NCBI GenBank assembly: GCA_964535735.1 | Contig: CAZHTM010000042.1 | Location: 1 to 19,902 of the forward strand | Length of the DNA stretch: 19,902 nt | Direction of reading: 5' to 3' | Origin: J089 sp964535735 | Lineage (GTDB): Bacteria; Fidelibacterota; Marinisomatia; Marinisomatales; J089 | Shown here: positions 5,423 to 13,359 of the stretch, piece after piece | Position numbering within the stretch: position 1 is the first letter of the stretch | How the letters are laid out: the number at the start of each line of letters is the position of its first letter | Translations under genes and position numbers: made by a program | Notes under the pieces: model-generated | The model's input: only the letters and a program-made list of their open reading frames with translations | Databases searched by the model: none | What the model was told of the DNA's origin: nothing

Positions 5423-7261
5423 TTACTGCTTGGGACCAACGGTTTCAATTTTAAACAGGACAAAATCCAAGAACGAGAGTTGAAGACTGCGCCCATCTTT
5501 CAATGTATATAACCACAATTGAGCGTCCTGCTGTTTCGCCGTTTGTTCATGGTGGACTGTATGGGGATTTCCCAATAAGTCTTGGACTTCCGGAATGGTC
5601 ATACCAATTTCCAGCCGCGGACGGTTTCGCTCCATTAAACGGCGGCGCTCCTCTTCCATGCGCGCATCGATTTTGGATCGAATACGCTGGTTTTCCCAAA
5701 CCTCAATCTGTTGTCTAAGTTCTGTCAGAATCGCTTCATTTCGTTTCCCCAGGTCGCCGGTAAGATCCTGGGCGGTTTCCAGGCTCCTAATCATAAGTTG
5801 CAGGGCGGAAGGATCCTGAATCGTATTGGCCTCTTTCACCAGGTTGACCGCGATTTCATAGCGCAGCAGGTCGCCCTCCACAGCCAACTCCGGATCAATC
5901 TGGACCGCCTGATCCACGAGTTCAATGGCCCGGAAATACAACTGATGTTTCATCGCGTAGCGGCCTTTTTCTAGGGTAACTCTGGCCCGAAATCGGGGTA
6001 GTTGTTCCTGAGCAGGCGTATAAAACTGGGCCGTGGATACCATGAGGTTCAGCGCCTCCTCGAAGTGTCCATCAAAGACCAACTGTTGCGCCTTCACCAC
6101 CCGCGCCGCTCCGATTTGGCGAATCCGTTCATCCAAGCTGCCAGCCAGGACGCTGTCTTGAGTTAGCGCTCGGGCCTGGAGATATTTCTGCAAGGCGGGA
6201 TCCTCCTTACCGCGATCATCAAAACTTAATCCTTCTTTGACCAGTTGCTCCGGGATTAAACGATTGCATTCTTCCAGATACCACTGGGCGCGAGGATAAT
6301 TGGCATGATTGGGGTTGGCGGCCAGAAATTCTCGAAATTTCTCCCGAGCGGTCACATAATCTTTGTGGTAAAAATAAGTTTTAGCCTCCTCTCCGATCGT
6401 CGGTTTCCCCCCATAAAACGCGGAGAGCGTGAGAAACAGTCCATAACTGGAAATATGCATTCCGGAGATCGGTGCCACATTGTTAGGATCGTTTATTTTC
6501 GTCAACTTTGTAAAGCCATGCTTGATATCCACGCCCACCGTAAACCGATTGTCCATACCCGGATCTAAAATTAATCGGAAACCAAAGGCATAGGAAACGG
6601 CGGGACCCGATCCTGTGGGATCTGGATCCGCGTTTTTTCCAGTTTTGTATAGGGTGGCGAATGCCCGGCCATAGGTATAACGTCCTGTGAGATACCAGCG
6701 ATCAAACCATTGCCAAATAAATGATGTACTAAGCCCTGCTTCCAATATCCGTGGCGATAGATGTTTCGTGCCTACACCCCAGGAGGCTGGAACCGTAGGT
6801 GCGGCAAACAGAGAGGTGTAGCGGAGATTTAATCCCGTGTGAAGGTTCATCCAACTGGTGCGAAATAGATACTGACTTAAATTGACCTTCATTAAATCCA
6901 ATTCCAGTTGATGTCCCACGCGGGTTGTCCAGGCACCGCCGGAGTATTTTTCCACGGCCGATTCGTATTGAATATAATCACTGCGCAGATTTTGGCCCGT
7001 TTTCCCTCCCCCGGCATTGGCGATAAGACCATAATTTAATTCCAGGGGTATCAGTTGAATCGGATCATAAAATTCCCTGCGGTGAAGAAGGCGATTGGTC
7101 CAATAACCTTCACCATAGCGAAAACCAATTCGACCAAAATCTCGGATAAAGCGCATTAATTTGTTTTCCGTGGTGTCCGGCGCGGCGTCCTGAGCCCAAA
7201 GGACCGGGATCCCAAGAATCAGTACCAGAGCGGCTACAGTGATTGGTCTCTGCATCTCCAT
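5423..7261 (-). CDS. Envelope protein: beta-barrel, TPR-like helices, BamE-like domain
   Basis: A 612-residue protein starting with a clear signal peptide (residues 1-23, cleavage near W-A-Q-D). Residues about 50-285 are alternating, aromatic- and glycine-rich strands typical of an outer-membrane beta-barrel. Residues about 290-500 are helical repeats of TPR type (for example Y-F-Y-H-K-D-Y-x-x-A-R-E-K-F near 296-309, and G-R-Y-A-M-K-H-Q-L-Y-F-R-A-I-E-L near 433-448). A charged helix (505-545) leads to residues 549-612, which fit the SmpA/OmlA (BamE) pattern: G-M-T-x-x-E-V-Q-x-L-L-G-N-P, then W-x-Y, then L-x-L-x-F. BamE is normally a small lipoprotein of the outer-membrane assembly machine. 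A fusion to barrel and TPR parts is unusual. ATG 7261 is the listed start; ATG 7255 is equally possible. Monocistronic. Confidence 0.75.
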   Translation of the reverse strand: MEMQRPITVAALVLILGIPVLWAQDAAPDTTENKLMRFIRDFGRIGFRYGEGYWTNRLLHRREFYDPIQLIPLELNYGLIANAGGGKTGQNLRSDYIQYESAVEKYSGGAWTTRVGHQLELDLMKVNLSQYLFRTSWMNLHTGLNLRYTSLFAAPTVPASWGVGTKHLSPRILEAGLSTSFIWQWFDRWYLTGRYTYGRAFATLYKTGKNADPDPTGSGPAVSYAFGFRLILDPGMDNRFTVGVDIKHGFTKLTKINDPNNVAPISGMHISSYGLFLTLSAFYGGKPTIGEEAKTYFYHKDYVTAREKFREFLAANPNHANYPRAQWYLEECNRLIPEQLVKEGLSFDDRGKEDPALQKYLQARALTQDSVLAGSLDERIRQIGAARVVKAQQLVFDGHFEEALNLMVSTAQFYTPAQEQLPRFRARVTLEKGRYAMKHQLYFRAIELVDQAVQIDPELAVEGDLLRYEIAVNLVKEANTIQDPSALQLMIRSLETAQDLTGDLGKRNEAILTELRQQIEVWENQRIRSKIDARMEEERRRLMERNRPRLEIGMTIPEVQDLLGNPHTVHHEQTAKQQDAQLWLYTLKDGRSLQLSFLDFVLFKIETVGPKQ

Positions 7262-7427
7262 TCAAAATAGGGGGTTTCAGGGATTGTGAGCAAGCAAAGA
7301 CCGCAGTGCAACCGTTGAAGATTCCTGTATAAAATCTAAAGGAAATCCGTTATACTCTCGCCCCGGGAACAAACCGGGTAACGATACTTAAAACACATCC
7401 ACGTATGAATGGTTACAGGAAACGGCA
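7262..7427. promoter_or_regulatory. Divergent promoter region
   Basis: These 166 bases separate divergently read genes and must hold both promoters. For the plus-strand operon, TGTATAAAAT (7326-7335, extended -10 style) and TATACT (7351-7356) are the best -10 candidates, neither with a good -35. A five-base-pair hairpin CCCGG/CCGGG (7362-7366 and 7374-7378) would fall in the plus-strand leader. No operator palindrome was recognised. Confidence 0.4.
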
Positions 7428-8069
7428 TTGTTAAAACAGGTTTCAGCATTGGTTTTATTTGTGGGCGTGCTCATGGCTCAACCCTTTTCCATCGCTCGGC
7501 TTCATTATGGCGGAGGTGGTGACTGGTATTGCGATCCCAGCAGTTTGCCCAATCTCCTAAACTACCTCACGACCCATACATCGATTCGAGCCGGCGAAGA
7601 AGTTCGGATTACGGCAACCGATAAAGATTTGTTCGCCCATCCCTATCTCTATATGACCGGACATGGCAATATTCGGTTCACCGATGAGGAAGTAGACAAT
7701 CTCCGTCAGTTCCTCCTGGCCGGCGCATTCTTACATGCCGATGACTGCTATGGCATGGATGCGTCTTTTCGCCGGGAAATGAAGCGTTTGTTTCCCAATA
7801 AAGAGTTTGTGGAGCTGCCTCACGATCACCCGTTGTTTTCCGCCTATTATTCCTTTCCCGATGGACTTCCCAAAGTACACGAACACGATGGAAAACCACC
7901 ACAGGCGTTGGGTTTATTCGACGGCGACCGCCTCATGGTGCTGTACACCTATGAAACTGACCTGGGGGATGGATGGGAAGATGAGGAAGTTCATCATGAT
8001 CCGGACGATATTCGGGAAGCGGCGCTGAAAATGGGAGTGAATATCATTTATTATGCCCTGGGACAATAA
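7428..8069 (+). CDS. Secreted DUF4159-family protein
   Basis: The 213-residue protein starts with TTG at 7428, preceded by AGGA (7417-7420) at a normal distance; the nearby ATGs at 7405 and 7409 are out of frame. Residues 1-17 form a signal peptide. The rest matches DUF4159 (PF13709): R-L-H-Y-G-G-G-G-D-W-Y (24-34), Y-x-T-G-H-G (75-80), then F-T-D-E-E-V-D-N-L-R-Q-F-L-L-A-G-A-F-L-H-A-D-D (84-106). That last block resembles the nucleophile elbow of class I glutamine-amidotransferase-like folds, with acidic residues where a cysteine would stand. No activity is known for the family. DUF4159 genes commonly accompany DUF4175 and MoxR/DUF58 genes; here the 3' end overlaps the DUF4175 gene by 17 bases. 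First gene of a six-gene operon, likely periplasmic. Confidence 0.85.
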   Translation: MLKQVSALVLFVGVLMAQPFSIARLHYGGGGDWYCDPSSLPNLLNYLTTHTSIRAGEEVRITATDKDLFAHPYLYMTGHGNIRFTDEEVDNLRQFLLAGAFLHADDCYGMDASFRREMKRLFPNKEFVELPHDHPLFSAYYSFPDGLPKVHEHDGKPPQALGLFDGDRLMVLYTYETDLGDGWEDEEVHHDPDDIREAALKMGVNIIYYALGQ

Positions 8070-11000
8070 ACCCACGCGCATCCTCACTCGGCTCACTCCG
8101 GTCCGAAATGCTCTGATCCGATCAGATCTCATCATTCTGATTTGGAAACTCTATACTGCTTTGTTGGGACTCTTCCTGATCGCCTTAGTGGGCGAACAAA
8201 TTTTTTATTGGTCCCCAGCAATTCGCTACGGCGTTTGGAAAATAGGCTTGATCCTGGTACTTATGGGCGCGGTTCTAGGATTGGGGAGTTTGCTGGCCAT
8301 CTTCCTGGATCGGTTTCCTCGGTATCGCTGGGAACGACTGGCGCGATTATGGGGCAGAACGGTATTTGACCGACCAGACACGGTACTGAATGCCCTTCAA
8401 TTGGAATCAAGTTTGTCAGGCAGTGAAGCTCCGGAATTGAGTTTAGCGTATATCCAAATGATAGAGGCTAAGCTGGCTAAATTGGATCCAAATCTCATTC
8501 AAGACCGGAAACGGCAATTGATTTGGAAGAGGATTGCAGCCGGTATGGCCGTGACGGTTGTGGTTATTCTAAGTCTCACCTGGAACTCCAGCGGAAACGC
8601 CCTGTTTCGCTGGATTCACCCACGGGTAACATTTCAAGCCCCGGCGCCTTTTGCATTGACTAATCTCACCGGCGATATTCACGTTCTTGGAGGTGAACCG
8701 GTAAACATGGCCTTTCAAACAATTGGTGAGCGGCCCGACTCTGTATATTTGGAACTTGAGACCAGTTCGTCGGACCCCGGTGATTCCCTCCTCGCTCCGC
8801 TAACTCTGGCGGCAAGTCCGGATACAGCCGGGGTGGTTCATTTTCAATTGACTGATATTTACCGAGATTATCGATATCGGGCCCGGGTGTCGGCCCACCA
8901 TTTTTGGGAAGCCTGGGGCGAAGTAGTGACGCCATTCCACGAGATTCAGGTCACCGACCGACCCACCATTGAATCCCTGACGTTTACCATTATGCCGCCC
9001 CTCTATTCCCGCTTATCACCGGAAAGTCAGGAGGGCAACCGCGCCAGCATTCAGGGGTTAAAAGGTTCCCGGGTGGCGATACAACTGGAATCCAATCGGG
9101 TCCTGGCATCGGCGGAACTACGCTTTCGATCCCAAACACAGGATTTGATCGTCCGCGGACGCCGGGCCACCGGAGAATTCACCCTGGTCACACCGGATAC
9201 CTTAATCATTCGCCTGAAGGATCAGCGTGGAATACCTAACGCGAATCCCATTCCCTATATGGTGGAAATTTTACCCGATCAATATCCCCAAATCACGGTT
9301 CGCTCGCCGGAAAAACAGTTTGATCTTGGCGATGACTTTCTCATTCCTGTGGAACTGGACCTGGAAGATGATTTTGGTTTTAGTGATCTACAACTTGTGT
9401 ATGCCGTGCGTCATCCCAGCCTTCCCGACGAAGAACCGGCGACATCCATTTTTTCCATTTCAGGATTAGACATGGACCGAACCACCCAACTGTTGCGAAC
9501 CTGGTGGGATGTGAACCTGTTGAATCTGATGCCGGAAGACGAACTCCATTTCCATTTTGAGCTTTTTGATAATGATAATATTTCCGGCCCGAAAAAAACG
9601 GTAACCGATGAATTTGTGGCTCGATTGCCATCTCTGGCCGATCTGTTTGAAATGTTAGAATCACAGGAAGATGATCTAACTCAAGATTTAAACGAGCATT
9701 TAGATGACCTCCGATCGCTTCGGGAACAATTGGAGAAGGTGGAACTGGATTTGGTAAAAAGCGAAGATGTGAATTGGGAGCAGAAGCAGGAGATTCGAAA
9801 ACAACTGGAACGGTTTAAGGAAGAAGCCAAAGCCTTGCAGGACATGGCAGATGCGCTTCAGGCCATGTCGGACCTGGATGAAAAACATCAGCTCTTTTCT
9901 GATGAATTGCGGAAAAAATTTGACGAACTCCGAAATCTGGTTTCCCAGCTCATCAATGACGATCTCCTCTCCTCGCTGGAAAATCTGGACAGGGATTTGG
10001 ATTCCGTGAACCTGGAGGATTTGAAACAGGCCATGTCGGACCTGGCGGCAAATGCAGACCAGATTGAAGCAGAGCTGGACCGCTTTCTGGATTTATTCAA
10101 ACGAGTACAGGCAGAACAAAAGATGGATGAAATTGCCCGGCGGTTGGAATCCATGGTTCGGGAACAAACGGCCTTGAATGAGAAGCTGGAGCAGACACCG
10201 GAAGAGGCCGATCCATCGGATGTGGCTCGAATGAAGGAAGATGAACGGCGAATCCGCGATGAATGGAAACAAACCCAATCAGCGATGGAAGAGGGTGCCG
10301 ATTTGATTCGTGAATTCAGTCCTAAAACTGCGGCGGACTTGGACGCGCTGCGAAATTCAGAAACGGCTGAAATGGCCGGTGAAAATCTTCAGTCAACCAT
10401 GGAAAATTTAGGAGACGGGCAACTGTCTCAGGCTAGCCAAACCGCGTCCCAGGCTCTGCAAAACTTGCTCGATCTACAAAACCAAGCTGGAGAATTGCAA
10501 AACGCGTTTCAGCAAGAGACCGCTGGAGCCATGGCGGAAAAATTCCGATCTATTATGCGTGATCTCCTAACCCTATCCAAAGCCCAGGAAGCGCTCCGGC
10601 AGACGACCCAATCCACGGCCTCAAGCTCATCTCATTTCCGGGATTTGGCGGGACAGGAGCAAATGTTGAAAGATCAACTCATGCAAGTGATGTCCAAACT
10701 CTTGGCTCTATCCCGGGAAACTTTTGCCGTAACCCCGGAGATGGGAAAAGCCATGGGAATGGCCTCCGCCCAAATGGAAAGCGCTAAACGAGCTTTATCA
10801 GAACGAAATCGTAGCGCCGCAACCCGCGGTCAAGGAGAAGCCATGGCCGCCTTGAATTCCGGCGCTAGGGCCATGGGAGCCGCCGCTCGGCAAATGCAGG
10901 AAAGCGGATCCGCCAGTGGTTTCGAACAATTTTTAGCGCAAATGCAATCCATGGCGGGACAACAACAATCGTTGAACCAGCAGGGCCTACCCCTGCTCAT

Positions 11001-11496
11001 GGGCAGCACGGGAGCGGCCCTCCGTCAGCAACTCATGGAACGAATGCTGGCGGGACAACAAGCCGTTCGCAAATCCCTCCAGCAATTGATGCAGGAAATG
11101 CGATCGTCGGGAAATCCCCAGCCCGGTGATCTGGGAGGCATGGCCCGGGACATGGATGAGGTCATTCGGGATTTACAAAATGGTCGATATACTCGTAAGA
11201 CCCAGGCCCGCCAGGAACAAATCCTGACCCGGATGCTGGACAGTCAGAAATCACTGACCCAGCGCGGTAAAAAGGAAGAGCGGAAATCACGCACTGCCGA
11301 CCAGATTACGTCGATCGGTCCCGGAGGATTGCCAGCAGATTTGGGTCAACGGCAAAGTGTGGTGTTGGAGGCCCTGAACGATGCTCTTCAGGCTGGGTAC
11401 CCTGCAGATTATCAGGTGATGATACGGCGCTATTTCAATACACTGAACAGCCAATTCCTCCCTGCCGGAAATTCACCCCAGGAGGCACCCCAATGA
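8053..11496 (+). CDS. DUF4175-like giant membrane and coiled-coil protein
   Basis: A 1147-residue inner-membrane protein. Hydrophobic segments lie at about residues 27-48, 60-85 and 161-177. Residues about 190-520 look like successive beta-sandwich (Ig-like) domains facing the periplasm. From about 525 the chain becomes a long charged coiled coil (D-D-L-x-x-L-R-E-Q-L-E-K style heptads) to about 875, then a helical stretch very rich in Met, Gln and Ala (about 885-1060). The C-terminal L-N-D-A-L-Q-A-G-Y-P-A-D-Y-Q-x-M-I-R-R-Y-F is the typical end of DUF4175 (PF13779) proteins. The function is unknown. The gene overlaps the DUF4159 gene by 17 bases and the next gene by 4 (ATGA), so all three are probably made together and may form a membrane-spanning complex. 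Confidence 0.8.
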   Translation: MPWDNKPTRILTRLTPVRNALIRSDLIILIWKLYTALLGLFLIALVGEQIFYWSPAIRYGVWKIGLILVLMGAVLGLGSLLAIFLDRFPRYRWERLARLWGRTVFDRPDTVLNALQLESSLSGSEAPELSLAYIQMIEAKLAKLDPNLIQDRKRQLIWKRIAAGMAVTVVVILSLTWNSSGNALFRWIHPRVTFQAPAPFALTNLTGDIHVLGGEPVNMAFQTIGERPDSVYLELETSSSDPGDSLLAPLTLAASPDTAGVVHFQLTDIYRDYRYRARVSAHHFWEAWGEVVTPFHEIQVTDRPTIESLTFTIMPPLYSRLSPESQEGNRASIQGLKGSRVAIQLESNRVLASAELRFRSQTQDLIVRGRRATGEFTLVTPDTLIIRLKDQRGIPNANPIPYMVEILPDQYPQITVRSPEKQFDLGDDFLIPVELDLEDDFGFSDLQLVYAVRHPSLPDEEPATSIFSISGLDMDRTTQLLRTWWDVNLLNLMPEDELHFHFELFDNDNISGPKKTVTDEFVARLPSLADLFEMLESQEDDLTQDLNEHLDDLRSLREQLEKVELDLVKSEDVNWEQKQEIRKQLERFKEEAKALQDMADALQAMSDLDEKHQLFSDELRKKFDELRNLVSQLINDDLLSSLENLDRDLDSVNLEDLKQAMSDLAANADQIEAELDRFLDLFKRVQAEQKMDEIARRLESMVREQTALNEKLEQTPEEADPSDVARMKEDERRIRDEWKQTQSAMEEGADLIREFSPKTAADLDALRNSETAEMAGENLQSTMENLGDGQLSQASQTASQALQNLLDLQNQAGELQNAFQQETAGAMAEKFRSIMRDLLTLSKAQEALRQTTQSTASSSSHFRDLAGQEQMLKDQLMQVMSKLLALSRETFAVTPEMGKAMGMASAQMESAKRALSERNRSAATRGQGEAMAALNSGARAMGAAARQMQESGSASGFEQFLAQMQSMAGQQQSLNQQGLPLLMGSTGAALRQQLMERMLAGQQAVRKSLQQLMQEMRSSGNPQPGDLGGMARDMDEVIRDLQNGRYTRKTQARQEQILTRMLDSQKSLTQRGKKEERKSRTADQITSIGPGGLPADLGQRQSVVLEALNDALQAGYPADYQVMIRRYFNTLNSQFLPAGNSPQEAPQ

Positions 11497-13355
11497 GAAG
11501 GGTTCTGATCCTGGGTCTAATTTTGTTACTCGTGACTCCCGGGTTGAGTCAACGGGAGGCCAACGCGGCTAAAAAGCGCGCCCGTCTCTATCTCCAACAA
11601 GGCGATTTGGATCAAGCACGGAACCTGTTTGAACAATGGTTGACCTCCCATCCTGAAGACGTCCAAGCCTATCGTGAATTGATCAATATTTACCGGCGGC
11701 AAGGGGATTATCTCACCATGGCCAACCAGATACGGAACCGATTGAGGGACTACCCCAACGATATGCAGGCTCAAATGGAGTTGGGCGAAGCGTTTTATCT
11801 TCAGGAGAAACCGGACAGCGCCCGACAGGTTTGGGATCGGTTTCGCCAACGTTATGCCAGTAATCAAACTGCCATCCGCATGTTGGTGTTTACCTACAGT
11901 AGACTCAACCTGGAAGAAGATCTGGTGGAAACGGTCACGGAAGCACGGAGAACCTTCACTGATCCGGGCTTCATGGCTCAGGAGTTAGCCAATTATTATC
12001 AGCTTCGGCGGGATTATTCCCATGCTACCGACGAATATTTACGCTTACTCCGCTCCCGACGGGATCGTGAATCTTTCGTCCGGGACAAATTATTGGTGAT
12101 GAGCGACGAAGCGGATGATCCCAGTGTCATTGAAATGCGACTGCTCAATTCGGATTCTCCCTCCCCCGCCCAGAAACGAATTCTGGCGGCCTATTATTTC
12201 AAGACCGGACAGATAGAGAAGGCCTTTTCTATTCACCGCGACCTGGGCTGGGCCACGGCCAAGGATATCAATCGGTGGCTGTCCTTTGCAAATAATCTGC
12301 GTAAGGATCATCGAATTCCAGAGGCCATTACGGCCTATCAGGCGATTTTATCCCATGGTGATCTGGGAAAACGTCAGCAAACTGGACGGGCTCTTCTGGG
12401 ATTGGCCCAAACATTTGAGGATCAAATCATCCCTGATCAGAAAACCATGCCTCAGTCTGGGTTTCTTCCGAGCAATCTCTTTTTCAACACACCCTACTAT
12501 TTTGATGTCAACCAAGCGCCCGCTTCTCTTCAGTCGGCCCTGGCGCTTTACGATTCCATTCTGGTCACCATGCCCCAGTCTAAATTCACCGCGGCGGCTC
12601 ACCTACGATTAGGAGAAATCCAGTTCCGAATTACCCGGGATTTTGACCGCGCCTTTGCCAATTACCAAGCAGCGCTGCAGGCTGGCCCGTCTCGCGATGA
12701 CGAAGCACTCATTCGCTTACGCTTAGGGCAGTTATACCTGGCTCAGGGAAATTTAGACGGCGCCACCGCATATTTTAGCCGACTGAAGAACCGAGGAAAT
12801 TCATTCATGGGTCCCTACCTCCTCACTCGGTTCCTTCAGGGCGAATTGAAGGATCTGGAAACTTTGCTGGACTCTACTTTGGCCGGACTTTCCGGTGCCG
12901 AGTCGGAGTTTAACGATATGGTAGAACTCCAGGATATCCTGTCCACATATTTTAGTCAGGGGTCTGATTCCGATCGGGAAGCGCTGAAACGTTGGGCTCA
13001 AGCAGAACGATTGCTGTGGGCAGACAAATTAAATGAAGCCGCCGATCAGTTGGCCTGGATACGAACCCAATGGCCGGAAAGCGCGCTAAATTCTCTTCTT
13101 CTGTGGCGGGAAGCAGAACTTCGTCGCCTGATCCACCAACCAGACCAGGCGTTGGAGCTGGCCCAGGAATTGACCACCAGTGATCGGGGTGACCACGGCT
13201 GGCTTTTGATCGGAGAAATCATGGAATTTGAACGGGACGACCAGTCGGAGGCGTTGGAAGCCTATTATCACATTTTAAATGATTGGCCTCAGTCCATTTT
13301 ATATGAACCGGTTCGCCACCATATCCGGGAATTAACCCAGGAAACGGAAAGTTAA
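11493..13355 (+). CDS. Exported TPR-repeat protein
   Basis: A 620-residue protein with a signal peptide (residues 1-20, ending G-L-S-Q). AGGAGG (11480-11485) lies seven bases before the ATG, and the ATG overlaps the upstream stop (11493-11496). TPR-type helix pairs are evident at residues about 26-125 (L-Y-L-Q-Q-G-D-L-D-Q-A-R-N-L-F-E-Q-W-L followed by further copies), about 228-250 (Y-Y-F-K-T-G-Q-I-E-K-A-F), about 368-430 (L-R-L-G-Q-L-Y-L-A-Q-G-N-L-D-G-A) and near the C-terminus (about 570-612). Such solenoids act as protein-binding scaffolds. Its natural partner would be the periplasmic part of the DUF4175 protein encoded just upstream; that is inference from translational coupling. No enzymatic motif seen. 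Confidence 0.85.
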   Translation: MRRVLILGLILLLVTPGLSQREANAAKKRARLYLQQGDLDQARNLFEQWLTSHPEDVQAYRELINIYRRQGDYLTMANQIRNRLRDYPNDMQAQMELGEAFYLQEKPDSARQVWDRFRQRYASNQTAIRMLVFTYSRLNLEEDLVETVTEARRTFTDPGFMAQELANYYQLRRDYSHATDEYLRLLRSRRDRESFVRDKLLVMSDEADDPSVIEMRLLNSDSPSPAQKRILAAYYFKTGQIEKAFSIHRDLGWATAKDINRWLSFANNLRKDHRIPEAITAYQAILSHGDLGKRQQTGRALLGLAQTFEDQIIPDQKTMPQSGFLPSNLFFNTPYYFDVNQAPASLQSALALYDSILVTMPQSKFTAAAHLRLGEIQFRITRDFDRAFANYQAALQAGPSRDDEALIRLRLGQLYLAQGNLDGATAYFSRLKNRGNSFMGPYLLTRFLQGELKDLETLLDSTLAGLSGAESEFNDMVELQDILSTYFSQGSDSDREALKRWAQAERLLWADKLNEAADQLAWIRTQWPESALNSLLLWREAELRRLIHQPDQALELAQELTTSDRGDHGWLLIGEIMEFERDDQSEALEAYYHILNDWPQSILYEPVRHHIRELTQETES

Positions 13356-13359
13356 AACC

